A model generated the notes under the pieces. The model ran no database searches and was not told where the DNA came from. It was given only the letters and a program-made list of their open reading frames with translations. From Lotus japonicus (taxonomy: Eukaryota > Streptophyta > Magnoliopsida > Fabales > Fabaceae), in assembly GCF_012489685.1 (NCBI RefSeq), contig NC_080041.1, positions 26,463,780 through 26,527,779 of the forward strand: 64,000 nt of DNA, given 5' to 3'. Positions 43,590 through 56,819 of the stretch are shown in pieces. The position numbers were made by a program, and so were the translations under genes. How positions within the stretch are numbered: position 1 is the first letter of the stretch; each line of letters begins with the position of its first letter.

Positions 43590-46500
43590 GCGACACCCAT
43601 GCGGCGCGAAAACGTCATGTTCGTGCAGTCAATTCGGTTCATGAAGTTGCTTTCGGATTCGTGCATCCTGACATAACAATCTCGATGGCAGACTTTGAGG
43701 GGATAAAACCCCACAAGGATGACCCGATAGTAGTGCAATTAAGGTTGAATAGTTTCAACGTCAGAAGGGTACTCTTGGATCAGGGTAGTTCAGCTGATAT
43801 TATCTATGGTGACGCATTCGACAAGTTGGGACTAACTGACAATGATCTGACTCCATATGCGGGCACCTTGGTAGGTTTTGCAGGTGAACAAGTAATGGTG
43901 CGAGGATACATTGATCTAGACACGATATTTGGGGAAGATGAGTGTGCCAGGGTTTTGAAGGTAAGGTATCTGGTTCTCCAGGTGGTGGCATCTTACAATG
44001 TCATCATTGGGCGAAATACACTGAATCGCCTCTGTGCTGTAATTTCAACAGCCCACTTGGCAGTCAAGTATCCACTAAGCAATGGACAGGTTGGCAAGCT
44101 GAAAGTTGACCAGAAGATGGCGAGGGAATGTTACAATAATTGCCTCAACCTGTATGGCAAGAAGAGTGCGTTGGTTGGGCACAGATGTTATGAAATTGAA
44201 ACTTCGGATGAGGATCTTGACCCACGTGGCGAGGAGCGAGTGAACAGGCCCACGCCAATTGAGGAAACAAAGGCGCTAAAGTTTGGCGATCGCACTTTGA
44301 AGATTGGGACCAGATTGACGGACGAACAAGAGACGCGCCTGACAAAGTTGCTGGGCGAGAACTTAGATTTGTTTGCTTGGAGCTGCAAGGACATGCCCGG
44401 AATTGATCCAAACTTCATCTGCCATCGATTAGCATTAAATCCAAGCGTCAAGCCAGTTTCACAACTTAGGCGGCGCTTGGGCGGGGACAAGGGAAAAGCG
44501 GTTCAACAGGAAGTTGACAAGCTGCTGGCGGCAGAGTTCATCAGGGAGGTGAAATATCCGACGTGGTTGGCGAACGTCGTGATGGTAAAGAAGGCGAACG
44601 GAAAGTGGCGAATGTGCGTGGATTACACAGACTTAAACAAAGCATGCCCAAAGGATTCGTATCCCCTTCCCAGCATTGATGGTCTCGTTAATGGTGCCTC
44701 GGGCAACGAACTGCTTAGCTTGATGGATGCTTATTCTGGTTATCATCAAATCCGCATGCACCCGGCAGACGAGGACAAAACGACTTTCATGACCGCCAGA
44801 GTCAACTATTGCTATCGCACCATGCCGTTTGGATTAAAGAACGCTGGGGCGACCTACCAAAGATTGATGGATAGGGTTTTTCCTGGGCAGGTGGGAAGAA
44901 ACATGGAAGTTTACGTTGATGATATGATTGTTAAATCAGTACGGGGTTTGGACCATCATCAAGATCTGGAAGAAGCATTTGGCGAGATAAGGAAGCACAA
45001 TATGCGCCTCAACCCGGAGAAATGCTCTTTTGGTGTTCAGGGTGGCAAGTTTTTAGGATTCATGATCACATCTAGAGGAATAGAGATAAACCCAGATAAA
45101 TGCAAGGAGATTCAGCAGATGAAAAGCCCCTCTAATGTGAAGGAGGTCCAACGTTTAACAGGGCGAATAGCAGCTTTATCTCGGTTTCTTCCCAAGTCTG
45201 GTGACAGATCTTTCCCTTTTTTCAAGTGTCTTCGGAAAAATGTCGCATTTGAGTGGACGGTGGAGTGTGAAGAAGCTTTTGTTCGCCTCAAGGAACTCCT
45301 ATCATCACCGCCAATTTTGTCAAAACCAATACAGGGACACCCGCTGCACTTGTATTTTGCTGTGAGTGATAGCGCTCTGAGTTCTGTGATACTACAGGAG
45401 ATCGATGGCGAGCATCGAATTGTTTATTTTGTTAGTCACACACTCCAGGGCGCAGAGGTCAGATACCAGAAAATTGAGAAGGCGGCGCTGGCGGTCCTCG
45501 TCATCGCCCGGCGATTGAGACCTTATTTTCAGAGTTTTCCAGTGAAGGTGCGGACGGATTTGCCCCTGAGACAAGTGTTACAAAAACCGGATTTGTCAGG
45601 TAGATTGGTTGCTTGGTCGGTTGAATTATCTGAGTATGGGTTGCAGTATGATAAGCGGGGCACGGTTGGCGCACAGTCACTGGCTGATTTTGTGGTCGAG
45701 TTGACCCCAGACCAGTTTGAAAGGGTGGACACTCAGTGGACTCTCTTTGTAGATGGATCCTCCAATAGTAGCGGCAGTGGCGCGGGAGTAACGTTAGAAG
45801 GACCGGGGGATCTAGTATTGGAGCAATCGCTGAAATTCGAGTTCAAAGCAACGAACAACCAGGCAGAATATGAAGCTCTCATCGCCGGATTGAAGTTGGC
45901 GCGGGAAGTAAAGATCGGGAGTTTGTTGATAAGAATGGACTCGCAATTGGTGGAGAATCAAGTGAAGGGAACTTTCCAGGTCAAGGATCCCAATCTGATC
46001 AAGTACCTTGAGCGGGTGCGATATTTGATGACACTTTTTCAAGAGGTTGTGGTACAGTATGTTCCTCGGGCAGAAAACCAGCGGGCGGACGCGTTGGCCA
46101 AATTGGCGAGCATACGGAAGCCCGGCAACAACAAAAGTGTGATTCAGGAAACGCTGGCGTACCCAAGCATTGAAGGCGAGCTCATGGCATGTGTGAACAG
46201 AGGGGCGACGTGGATGGGTCCCATAATATCTATCTTGGCGGGGGACCCGGCGGAAGTGGAGCAATGCACGAAGGAACAACGGCGAGAGGCGAGCCACTAT
46301 ACTCTCATTGACGGACACTTGTATCGCCGTGTTTTTTCGACGCCGTTGTTAAAATGCGTACCGCCAGAAAAATACGAAGCGATAATGTCTGAGGTGCATG
46401 AAGGAGTGTGTGCAAGCCACATCGGGGGGAGGTCTTTGGCTTGCAAGGTGTTAAGGGCGGGTTTCTACTGGCCCACCCTCAGGAAGGATTGTATGGACTT

Positions 46501-47523
46501 TGTGAAGCGGTGCAAAAAATTTCAAGTGTTTGCGGATTTGTCTAAGGCACCGCCAAAAGAGTTGGTAACGATGAGCGCCCCATGGCCTTTCGCCATGTGG
46601 GGTGTGGACTTAGTAGGACCTTTTCCGACCGCCAGGGCGCAAATGAAGTTTATATTAGTAGCGGTGGACTACTTCACTAAGTGGATTGAGGCCGAGCCCC
46701 TGGCCAAGATTACCTCTGCAAAGATAGTCAACTTCTACTGGAAGCGTATTGTTTGCAGGTTCGGGATCCCAAGGGCGATCGTATCCGACAACGGGACCCA
46801 GTTTTCAAGCAACCAAACAAGGGTATTTTGCAAGGAAATGGGCATACAGATGAGGTTCGCCTCTGTGGAGCATCCGCAGACGAACGGGCAAGTAGAATCT
46901 GCAAACAGGGTAATCCTACGTGGATTGAGGCGACGGCTTAAGGAGGCTAAGGGAGCTTGGCTGGATGAACTTCCAGTGGTGCTGTGGTCGTACAACACCA
47001 CTGTGCAATCTACTACAAGAGAAACCCCCTTTAGAATGACCTATGGGGTAGATGCCATGTTGCCGGTGGAGATTGACAATTTTACATGGCGGACTCAACC
47101 AGATTTTGAAGGGAAGAATCAGGCCAACATGGCGATGGAGCTGGTCCTTTTGTCTGAAACGCGTGACGAGGCAAACATTCGGGAAACGGCGATGAAGCAG
47201 CGCGTGGCAGCCAAGTACAACAGCAGGGTTTGCGTCCGGGATATGCAATTTGGCGATTTGGTTCTCAAGTGGCGATCAGGAGCCCCAGGAAACAAGCTGA
47301 CTCCTAACTGGGAAGGTCCCTACCGCATTGTCAAAGTTCTTGGTTCAGGGGCCTACCACTTGGAGGAGCTGGATGGAAGGCGATTACCCAGGTCGTTCAA
47401 CGGTTTGAGCCTGCGCTATTATTACAGTTGATCGTGGACGAAGAGGCTGGAAAGGTGGAAAGCTCCAAGGAAGAATCTCTGTTCGATGTCTTTAAATTCT
47501 CTAAAAATATCTCTGAACTCTCC
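43590..47523 (+). CDS. pol: Ty3/gypsy Tat-lineage polyprotein, truncated, integrase zinc finger damaged
   Basis: The frame 43661-47431 (1256 codons) is uninterrupted but lacks gag, since it starts at the protease directly beside the Sirevirus LTR. Protease: DQGSSAD (D40). Reverse transcriptase: WRMCVDYTDLNKACPKDSYP and YVDD at 418-421. A first RNase H follows (LYFAVSDSALSSVIL). A second, archaeal-type RNase H (TLFVDGSSNSSGSG, D698; NNQAEYEALIAGL) marks the Tat lineage. Integrase: zinc ligands H913, H920 and C951, but the fourth position is Phe954 (CKKF where CxxC is expected); core D983, D1043 and E1079 give D,D35E. A single base change would explain Phe954, so integrase is probably impaired. 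No LTR is attached: both ends are cut, on the right by the giant-LTR element at 47524. The first 70 bp (43590-43660) read on as gypsy-like sequence. Confidence 0.85.
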
Positions 47524-50500
47524 TGTAAGACCCAAGTTTTTAAGCTTAGAATAAGTGGAAGAGATTTCCATTTACGATTAGGCTTGACGTATCGTGAAGG
47601 AAAAACCTGAACAAGAGTTATCGAAAGGAATAAATTTATGAAGGAGAAAGTTCAGGAAAAGTCTAAGGATTGTACCAAAGTCGATTTAAGTTATAGCACG
47701 ACTAATATTCGCTTTAAAACCTAGGACAAGAACCTTAGGAAATAAGACTATGTTCCACCCTTGGAACACTGTAGGAATTTCTTCCAAAAATCTTCAGAGA
47801 AATGTTAAAACTTCTCTTTTTCCATATATCACAATCGTTTCGAGGCGAAACTCTAGAATCTACGAACGTCCGATTCCAATCATCGGAAGTTTGCCGAAAC
47901 TGAAACCCTGGTATTTCAAAACCCTATAATCAACCGACGATGAAGACTTTTTCTATTCGGAGCTTCAAATGAAGATTCCACACGCGTACACCCATTTCTC
48001 TTGATGATTTCAATCTTTCTTCAGAAGGAAGTTTTCTATTCCGACATTCGATGCAAAAAGTAACTTATCGGGCAAAATAGTTTTACACCGACTTTGCATT
48101 AGTCACCTAAAATACTAGGAAACCTCTTTTGAGTTTTGGATTTATGTTGCCAAAACCTATCTTAGAATTCACGGAGAATGAAGCCGGAAAAATCAGAATC
48201 GCGAAACTTTCGTTTTCCGCGTTTTGCCAACCTCTATATATAGCATTAAAAACAAGCCTCGAAAACCAAAAATCATACCGATATTTCTTTGAAGAATTAG
48301 AAGATTCAGCGGGGTGAATATCGTGTCTAAAATACGTTGGAATCAGTAGGAAGAATCGGAAATCACTCTCATATTTTTATCGTAACTCTATGAGCTAAAT
48401 CCTCCGATATCTAAACAAAACTGTACCGGTTTACTAAATATCTATTCAACCTTATCCAATCTTTGATAAATATCTGTTCATACTTATCCAATCTTTGATA
48501 AATATCTGTTCATACTTATCCACTCTTGATAAATATCTATTCATACTTATCCTATCCTTAATAAATATCTTCCATTTCATTCCCTATAAATATGTGAAGC
48601 TTGAAAAAAAACCTCACAAACACACACACACAACCCGCGGCTTGGAGAGAAGAAGGAGGAGGAGAGCTTTTCTTCATTTCTTGCTTGATCGTTGATTCAA
48701 CAGTTGCAACTTCAAGGTTTCGAGGTATAGTCGCTAATCCTTACCTCTGATCGCTTTTTCCATAGCTTTTCTCTATGTATTTCTGTGCTTATAGTTTTGA
48801 GGTTTTTGCAAAACTATCCTGAATACTTCATTTTTGATTCTAAACATCTTCCTTACGTGCCCAAGAGCACTTCTGTCGGATTAGTTTTTCCGTTATGTCG
48901 CCGGATTTCCGCCGGAATCAATTTCTGCTTAAAATACCCATTTTGGGGTAAAGCTTCGTCCTTTGGGCTGAAAACTATCGCCTTAGCTTAGTGCTAGTAG
49001 GATTAGTTGTCATAAACGTCGTTGGTGACGTCCCCATCCAATTTGCATTTTGAGATTTCAGTTTTGAAATTCTGAGCTAAAAATAATGACCAAAATACCC
49101 CTGCGACAGTTTTCGATTCGATAATTTTTCTGAGAGTTTCCTTAGCCTAGATATCGCCTAAGAATACCTAGGAATCGATTTAGATCGAAGAAAAAGTTTG
49201 GAAACCCTATTTTACATAGTGGCCGAAACCTATTGCTTAGGGTACCGTGTCCAAAAATAATTTTTGGGTCTCTATGACCTGAGCCATTGCGTAGCTCTTT
49301 CGATTGTCGAAATTTTGGCGTTGGTTTCGTGTCATTCCGAGTTCTGTAGCTCGAGTTATGCTCGTTTTAGCGAACGAGGTTCTGTCGTCTATCCATGCTT
49401 AAATATTGTACTCCGAAGCTTCTTAAGCCTTGTCTAACGCTAGTTAGTGTTGTATTGACCGAATTGACTTGTTTTGATTGACCTTCGCTTCGTTTGCTCA
49501 AAGATTCGTTTGGAGGAACACTTGGAGCAGGAAAAGAGGATTGTGAAGGAGCGTTTGAAGAGAACCCTGGAGAATCTACAGGTGAGGGCTACTCTCTGAA
49601 TTTACTAGATAATGCTTTAGGTGTCGACGAATTCGACTTGATTTATGTGTTATGCGCTTAATTGCTAAATGTCTGAAATGATTTCTGAGGCTTCGGCCGA
49701 GCTTGTTGATTTCATGATGCTTTGATATTGTGTGCTAAATGATTCATATGCTATGTGCTACATGGTTAATCTAGGATGTGTGATATCTGCTATTTATGCT
49801 AAGTGCTACGTGTTTAAATTAGGATATGTTGATACATGATTTATGATTGTTGGATTGTGCTGACTTAACTATGTTATTACACATATATCTGCTATGCTTC
49901 AGAGTGAGGATAACGGGCATGTTATGCCGATTTTATTTTGAGATTTTGAGGAAGTTTCATGGGACGGACCGAGGTTCGTACCCTATTATTGTTTTATGGA
50001 TCAAGACCTTCTCTAAGGAAAATGAGTTTGAAAATGATATTGGAAAAACCCCATTTGAATTCACGTAAGAACTCGGGTTGTTCTGTCTAAGGCAAGAAGG
50101 GCTTTTAATGAGGCATTGTGCCCGGCCAGCTTACCTGGGAACTTCTCGGGCCATTACTTGGGTGATGATGGACCTTTTGTTTTGAGACCTTCTCCAGGGA
50201 ATCATTGGAATTATAGGATCTTTGAAACTAATAGGATTAGAGACGAAACTTAAGCAATTTCATAATGAACCTCCATAATGTATTAAACAACCTCAAAACC
50301 CTTAATATAATGATAAAAGACTCAGACGAAAGTTTAGGGCTTGAACATTAAGTTTTGAAAAATGAGAAGTGTCGTCGAGTCCAAGAGTTGAGAAAACTAG
50401 TAAGTTTTTGAGTATGTTGATGCTCTTGTGCTGTTGGAGCAGCTGTGTTGTTGGACTATCCGGGGGATAAGTCCGGGAAATTGATAGTTTCCGAGTATGT

Positions 50501-51899
50501 TGATACTCTTGCTCGTTGAGCAGTTTTGACCATCGGATTGAGATGAGTCGGATGATTTGGAGATCATCATGAGTTATGTGTTGTTGTGGAGACGTGTCTT
50601 TTGTCGCAGAATCGACTGTTACCTTAGGGTAAGCTTTTAGAGACATTAATTTAGCTAGAACACGTGGCGACGTGTCGAGTGAGATTCGGAGACGTTGTTT
50701 GACTAATCATCCTGCATTCATGCAACATTAATGAGGTATTAACACAGGACGTACTCTGGACCTCGTCGGTTTCCAAAATGGTCATAAGACCCGGAATGCC
50801 GTGTAAGAGCGTTTGTAGACGACTCTTGTAGCAGACCGAAATGGCAGACCTTCGGGTTTACTGCTGATCTGACTACCGCTGTTGTTGGAGTAAGAGGCAC
50901 GCGGGCCGAAATGGTCCCACCGTGGCTGGTGTTAGGGCTGATCCGTTTGATGTCCATCCCTTTCCGGAATGCATTTGGTTAACTGGGTTAACCGCCATAT
51001 CATTTCATGCAACATGCATACTGACTTAGTTGCTGAGTGTGATTGATAATTGTTAATCTTATCTGATGCATGTTAATTGTTATTACTGTCTTTTATATTC
51101 ATTGTGAAATATACAACCCTAGGATGCTATCTCTAACTTATAAGCCTAAGTAGCTATCTATATCTGTATCTATTGGATTTATTATTTACATAATTCTTTG
51201 GAGTTGACCCTCGCGTCTTCTGTGTGTGCTTTGGCGGACAAACGCCCTTTGTCAGATGTCTATGGCGGACTGATTCACGATGGTTCACCCTTCGGGGGGA
51301 CTAGGTTTGAGATGCCGGAACAGGAGCGCATCGCGGTAGCAAGAGGAGGACGGATGGTGTACATAGACTAGGTCGTTCTGGATTCAGATTCGGACGACGA
51401 TCATGCTAGCATGTAGGTTTTAGTGCTGGTGTGAGCTCCTCGAGATAGGATTAGTGTAGGAGTAGAGTCTTAGCTCTGACCGTTATGGTTTCTTTTGGGA
51501 ACAAGGTAGTTTCCCGCCTATAGCTTGTTGTGTGGTTTCTCTACGGGAATCACAGAGAGTTGGTTGGGTTAGGAGGTCTTGTTTTAGGCCATCTGGGCTG
51601 ACTTATTCTCATTTTTGAGGTTTGTGTTGCGGACACTTAACCTTTACTTTTGGTCTGTACCTTTGCCTACGGGCGTTACCTTCTGTTACTTCCCATCACT
51701 GGAGGTTTACTCGTGACGTGGTTTGCTACTTACAGCGGGGGGCTGTATTTATATTATACATTAGTTCTGTTATCTTTTGTTGGGAGTTTATTTCTTTTAG
51801 TCTTTGTTTATATTATCGACGAAAAAAAATATTCACGTTTTTCCGCTTAAACTTTCTTTTTGGTTACTAAAGTGACGCCACCGAAATCGGGGTGTTACA
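47524..51899 (+). repeat. Giant 5' LTR (4376 bp)
   Basis: It starts TGTAAGACCCAAGTTTTTAA and ends GGGGTGTTACA. It contains no long frame. A 31-32 bp tandem repeat (GATAAATATCTGTTCATACTTATCC units, about four copies) lies at 48430-48560, followed by a run of about 10 CA dinucleotides near 48615-48630. Promoter motifs are not obvious, although CTATAAATATG at 48583 is a candidate TATA box with a transcription start shortly after. Confidence 0.8.
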
Positions 51900-52428
51900 C
51901 TGTGGTATCAGAGCTTGTCGAGTCTTTCGGGAGTCTTTGGGGAATAGGTCTTCTGTGCTAGGTTGTGTGACTCTGCAAAGAGTGAAAATTGATTGTCTGC
52001 CAAGCGATTTTTCGCTTAGAATTGATTGAAGTTAGTGCTTAATCATATTGTATAGCATGTTAGATGCTATCTTATGATGAGTACTAACTGTTTGATTGAC
52101 TTAACAGAACCTAGATGTTATCCTAGGGATGGATTGGTTGTCTCACTATCATTGTCTTTTGGACGAACAAAAGCAAAGGAGCAAGTGGTCGAACCGGACA
52201 ACATAGAGCTGGAAGATGAAAGGTCTTTTGAGACGTCGTCGAACCAGCATTGGGGCTAGAAGAGTGAAACAATCGAAGAGAAAGCAGAGTGTTTTAGTGA
52301 AAGTTATTTAGAACAAAGACACGGACGGTGCTATATGGGTATTAGAGGAAAAGATCAAGGAATAATATCCAGAACTTTTACTGATCCTTAAGTTTCGAGG
52401 ACGAAACTTTCTTTTTGGAGGGTAGTAA
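51900..52428 (+). pseudogene. Residual internal region: primer site, protease scrap, polypurine tract
   Basis: TGGTATCAGAGC at 51903-51914 is a Met-tRNA-type primer-binding site. At 52108-52166 the sequence translates NLDVILGMDWLSHYHCLLD, the conserved protease end (LGMDWL) of gypsy chromoviruses. The rest of RT, RNase H and integrase is missing. The last part (GTTTCGAGGACGAAAC near 52391) resembles the C-terminal end of such polyproteins. TTTTTGGAGGGTAGTAA before the second LTR is the polypurine tract. Confidence 0.7.
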
Positions 52429-53387
52429 TGTAAGACCCAAGTTTTTAAGCTTAGAATAAGTGGAAGAGATTTCCATTTACGATTAGGCTTGACGTATCGT
52501 GAAGGAAAAACCTGAACAAGAGTTATCGAAAGGAATAAATTTATGAAGGAGAAAGTTCAGGAAAAGTCTAAGGATTGTACCAAAGTCGATTTAAGTTATA
52601 GCACGACTAATAATCGCTTTAAAACCTAGGACAAGAACCTTAGGAAATAAGACTATGTTCCACCCTTGGAACACTGTAGGAATTTCTTCCAAAAATCTTC
52701 AGAGAAATGTTAGAACTTCTCTTTTTCCATATATCACAATCGTTTCGAGGCGAAACTCTAGAATCTACGAACGTCCGATTCCAATCATCGGAAGTTTGCC
52801 GAAACTGAAACCCTGGTATTTCAAAACCCTAGAATCAACCGACGATGAAGACTTTTTCTATTCGGAGCTTCAAATGAAGATTCCACACGCGTACACCCAT
52901 TTCTCTTGATGATTTCAATCTTTCTTCAGAAGGAAGTTTTCTATTCCGACATTCGATGCAAAAAGTAACTTATCGGGTAAAATAGTTTTACACCGACTTT
53001 GCATTAGTCACCTAAAATACTAGGAAACCTCTTTTGAGTTTTGGATTTATGTTGCCAAAACCTATCTTAGAATTCACGGAGAATGAAGCCGGAAAAATCA
53101 GAATCGCGAAACTTTCGTTTTCCGCGTTTTGCCAACCTCTATATATAGCATTAAAAACAAGCCTCGAAAACCAAAAATCATACCGATATTTCTTTGAAGA
53201 ATTAGAAATTCAGCGGGGTGAATATCGTGTCTAAAATACGTTGGAATCAGTAGGAAGAATCGGAAATCACTCTCATATTTTTATCGTAACTCTATGAGCT
53301 AAATCCTCCGATATCTAAACAAAACTGTACCGGTTTACTAAATATCTATTCAACCTTATCCCAATCTTTGATAAATATCTGTTCATA
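52429..53387 (+). repeat. 3' LTR, truncated at the assembly gap
   Basis: First 959 bp of the LTR, almost identical to 47524-48480. It breaks off inside the GATAAATATCTGTTCATA tandem repeat where the N run begins. Confidence 0.9.
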
Positions 53388-53487
53388 NNNNNNNNNNNNN
53401 NNNNNNNNNNNNNNNNNNNNNNNNNNNNNNNNNNNNNNNNNNNNNNNNNNNNNNNNNNNNNNNNNNNNNNNNNNNNNNNNNNNNNNN
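53388..53487. other. Assembly gap, 100 N
   Basis: Exactly 100 N, a conventional placeholder for a gap of unknown size. The left side is a tandem repeat in an LTR; the right side is the middle of a Sirevirus. At least 3.4 kb of LTR and about 5.7 kb of the Sirevirus 3' half are missing, if both elements were complete. Confidence 0.97.
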
Positions 53488-53714
53488 AGTAACAGTAAAT
53501 ACACAAATCACACACAGGAGAGAAGCACATCTACACGCAATCATAACAGACTGTCACACGGGCACAAGGAACTATGCATCAGAATACTGACGCACGTGTT
53601 GCTGTCTCAGCTTCAGAGTCAGTACAAGTGGGTACACACACTCTGATTGAGTTACCTTCTGGACTAGACATCTTCTGATCAAGAAGTATCATAGTCAGAG
53701 GTTCTGATCCATCT

Positions 53715-56700
53715 TCACTCTGGACAAAAGTCCATGTTCAGATTTTTCAGAATAAAATTAAATATATCCTCTGCTAAGGGCTTTGTAAAGATATCTGCCC
53801 ATTGATGGTCAGTATCAACAAACTTCAGAAGAAGTACGCCCTTCTGTACATAATCTCTAATAAAGTGATACTTTACCTCAATGTGCTTTGCCCTTGAATG
53901 CAAGATAGGATTCTTACTCAATGAGATTGCAGCAGTGTTATCACAATAGATTGGGATATTGCTCTCAAGGATCTGATAATCCTCCAGCTGATGTTTCATC
54001 CAGAGCATCTGAGTGCTGCATATTGCTGCTGAGATATATTCTGCCTCTGCAGTTGATAGTGCAATGGTTGATTGCCTCTTGCTTGCCCATGAGACTAGAT
54101 TGCTTCCCAGAAATTGACAATTTCCAGAAGTACTTTTTCTCTCTGTTCTATCTCCAGCATAATCAGCATCACAGTAACCTAAAAGCTTATACTCTGATGT
54201 TTTCTTATACATCAAGCCAAGGTTAGTGGTGCCTTTCAGATACCTTAGGATCCTCTTAACAGCAGTTAAGTGGGTTTCCCTTGGATCTGATTGGAAACGA
54301 GCACATAAATGAACACTAAATAGTATGTCTGGCCTAGATGCAGTTAAGTATAGAAGTGAACCTATCATGCCACGATAGAGCTTCTGACATACTTTACCAC
54401 TTTTATCTTCTTTCTCCAGAATGCATGTGGGATGCATTGGAGTCTTGGCCACTGTAGATTCCAGCATATTGAACTTCTTCAGAAGTTCTTTAGTGTACTT
54501 GCTCTGATGGATATATGTTCCTTCTGGTGTTTGATCAACTTGTATTCCCAGAAAGTACTTTAATTCTCCCATCATACTCATCTCAAATTCAGCCTGCATC
54601 ATCTCAGAAAATTCTTTGCATAGAGATTGATTAGCAGAACCAAATATAATATCATCAACATAAATTTGCACAATTAAGATATCATCTTTATAAGTCTTGC
54701 AAAAAAGAGTTGTATCTACTTTACCCCTTACAAACTCATTCTCCAGAAGGAATGAGCTGAGTCTCTCATACCATGCTCTGGGAGCTTGCTTCAGACCGTA
54801 GAGTGATTTCTTCAATTTGAACACATGGTCAGGTTTCTTCTCATCTTCAAAACCTGGGGGTTGATGAACATAGACTTCCTCTGAGATATAACCATTTAGG
54901 AAGGCACTCTTCACGTCCATCTGATGTAGAACTATGTTGTGATTTACTGAAAAAGAGATCAACAGTCTGATTGCCTCCAGTCTTGCTACTGGAGCAAATG
55001 TTTCAGTGTAGTCTATTCCTTCCTGCTGGCTGTAGCCTTGAGCAACTAGCCTTGCCTTGTTTCTGACTACATCTCCTTTCTCATTCAGCTTGTTTCTGAA
55101 TACCCATTTCGTTCCAATAACATGGACACTCTCAGGCTTCTTCACTAAGCTCCAAACATCGTTCTTGGAGAATTGATTCAATTCTTCTTCCATGGCCAGA
55201 ATCCAATCCTTGTCCTGAAGAGCTTCATCTATGGACTTGGGTTCAATTAAGGACACCAATCCTTTCAGACTAAGCAAGGTCTCTTCAGAGGGTCTGAAGG
55301 CAGATCTGGTTCTGACTGGTTCGTCTTTGTTGCCCAGAATCAATTCCTTAGGGTGAGCTGCAGTGATTCTGCTCTTCTTCAGAGTTTGTGAGTTAGAGGG
55401 ACCAGCTTCTTCCTCTGGTTCATCTTCCTCTGGCTCAACTTCCTCTGGAGCTTTGCCTTTGTCAGAAACATTAATGCTTAAATCTGCAAACTTTTCAACT
55501 AGCTTTGACTGGTCAGAGTCAAGCTTATCGTCAAATCTAACATGAATAGATTCTTCAATAGTCTTAGCATCAGTATTATAAAATCTAAAACCTTTAGATC
55601 TCTCAGAGTAACCGAGTAATAGACACTTAGAAGACTTAGCATCAAATTTATGCAATCTATCCTTAGTATTGAGAACATAACAAACACAACCAAAAGGATG
55701 AAAATAAGAAATGTTGGGTTTTATGTTCTTCCACAATTCATAAGGAGTCTTATTCAGAATTGGTCTCACAGAGATTCTGTTCTGAATGTAACATGCTGTA
55801 TTTACTGCCTCTGCCCAAAAGTGCTTAGCCATGCCAGTTTCTTGGAGCATGGTTCTAGCCATCTCCTGAAGAGTTATGTTCTTCCTCTCAACAACACCAT
55901 TTTGTTGAGGAGTTCTGGGACAAGAGAAATCATGTGCAATTCCATAGGAATCAAACAGACTCTCAAATTTGTCATTCTCAAACTCTCCACCATGATCACT
56001 TCTGACACGCACAATCCTACAAGCCTTCTCGTTTTGCACTTGAGCAATGAAGGTAGAGAACACAGCATGAGACTCATCCTTGCGGGTTAGAAACTTTACC
56101 CATGTCCAGCGGCTATAGTCATCAACGATAACCATCCCATATCTCTTGCCACCTATAGACTCAGTTTTCACTGGTCGAAAAAGGTCGATATGCAGAAGTT
56201 CTAACGGCCTTGAGGTTGAGACAACATTCTTTGCCTTGAAAGGAAATTTTGTGAATTTGCCTTTCTGACATGCTTCACAAAGAGCGTCTGAGGCGAACTT
56301 CAGATTAGGTAAGCCCCTGACAAGGTTTAGCTTGCTCAGCTGAGAAATCTTTCTCATACTGGCATGCCCTAACCGTCTATGCCATACCCACTGCTCTTCA
56401 TTAACAGACAGAAGGCACTTCACATTCTGAGCCTCCAACTCAGATAATCTGATCTTATAAATGTTGTTCTTGCTCTTGCTGTTAAACAGAACAGAGCCAT
56501 CGATTTGACTTACAGCCCGGCAGGACTTTTGATTGAATATAACATCATAACCCTTGTCAGCTAATTGACTTATAGACAATAAGTTATGTGTTAAGCCGTC
56601 TACCAATAACACATTATCAATGCATGGACTACTATCTACACAAATAGTACCAGTACCAACAATTTTACCCTTTTCATTTCCTCCAAAGCCAACTTCGCCT

Positions 56701-56819
56701 CCAGGCTTAAGTTTCAGCTCTCGGAACATACGCCTTTCTCCCGTCATGTGACGCGAGCATCCACTGTCCAGATACCATGATTGGTGTTTCAGTGGAGCTA
56801 TCAAGGATATCTGCAACAT
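53715..56819 (-). CDS. pol: Sirevirus copy 2 pol
   Basis: 1034 codons, uninterrupted, with the same domain order and length as copy 1. Catalytic positions (DSG, integrase D212/D275/E311, YVDD) are kept. Differences at normally conserved sites are Gly215 to Arg in LFGPV of the integrase core, and Arg315 to Ile just after the catalytic Glu (ERKNI). These could weaken integration. The frame overlap with gag is identical to copy 1 (113 nt, +1). It ends at [11 protein letters not shown] and a short tail. Confidence 0.92.
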   Translation of the reverse strand: MLQISLIAPLKHQSWYLDSGCSRHMTGERRMFRELKLKPGGEVGFGGNEKGKIVGTGTICVDSSPCIDNVLLVDGLTHNLLSISQLADKGYDVIFNQKSCRAVSQIDGSVLFNSKSKNNIYKIRLSELEAQNVKCLLSVNEEQWVWHRRLGHASMRKISQLSKLNLVRGLPNLKFASDALCEACQKGKFTKFPFKAKNVVSTSRPLELLHIDLFRPVKTESIGGKRYGMVIVDDYSRWTWVKFLTRKDESHAVFSTFIAQVQNEKACRIVRVRSDHGGEFENDKFESLFDSYGIAHDFSCPRTPQQNGVVERKNITLQEMARTMLQETGMAKHFWAEAVNTACYIQNRISVRPILNKTPYELWKNIKPNISYFHPFGCVCYVLNTKDRLHKFDAKSSKCLLLGYSERSKGFRFYNTDAKTIEESIHVRFDDKLDSDQSKLVEKFADLSINVSDKGKAPEEVEPEEDEPEEEAGPSNSQTLKKSRITAAHPKELILGNKDEPVRTRSAFRPSEETLLSLKGLVSLIEPKSIDEALQDKDWILAMEEELNQFSKNDVWSLVKKPESVHVIGTKWVFRNKLNEKGDVVRNKARLVAQGYSQQEGIDYTETFAPVARLEAIRLLISFSVNHNIVLHQMDVKSAFLNGYISEEVYVHQPPGFEDEKKPDHVFKLKKSLYGLKQAPRAWYERLSSFLLENEFVRGKVDTTLFCKTYKDDILIVQIYVDDIIFGSANQSLCKEFSEMMQAEFEMSMMGELKYFLGIQVDQTPEGTYIHQSKYTKELLKKFNMLESTVAKTPMHPTCILEKEDKSGKVCQKLYRGMIGSLLYLTASRPDILFSVHLCARFQSDPRETHLTAVKRILRYLKGTTNLGLMYKKTSEYKLLGYCDADYAGDRTERKSTSGNCQFLGSNLVSWASKRQSTIALSTAEAEYISAAICSTQMLWMKHQLEDYQILESNIPIYCDNTAAISLSKNPILHSRAKHIEVKYHFIRDYVQKGVLLLKFVDTDHQWADIFTKPLAEDIFNFILKNLNMDFCPE

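Larger units (their letters stand above)
47524..53387 (+). mobile_element. Internally deleted gypsy element with 4.4 kb LTRs (Tekay/Del-like)
   Basis: 5' LTR 47524-51899, primer-binding site, a 529 bp internal region, then a second LTR from 52429, cut by the gap at 53388. LTRs this long are typical of the Tekay/Del chromoviruses. The internal region keeps only a protease scrap and the 3' end of the pol frame, so the element cannot move alone. The visible 959 bp of the second LTR differ from the first at only a handful of positions, which points to recent insertion of an already deleted form. Confidence 0.8.

Noticed and set aside
47428..47610. Plus-strand frame directly after the Tat polyprotein as an extra gypsy ORF
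   Set aside because: Most of it lies inside the giant LTR starting at 47524, so it is a chance fusion across an element boundary.
52655..53234. Two frames of 66-84 codons, one repeated at 48129-48317
   Set aside because: They lie in the LTR of the giant-LTR element and are interrupted differently in the two LTRs; no coding evidence.
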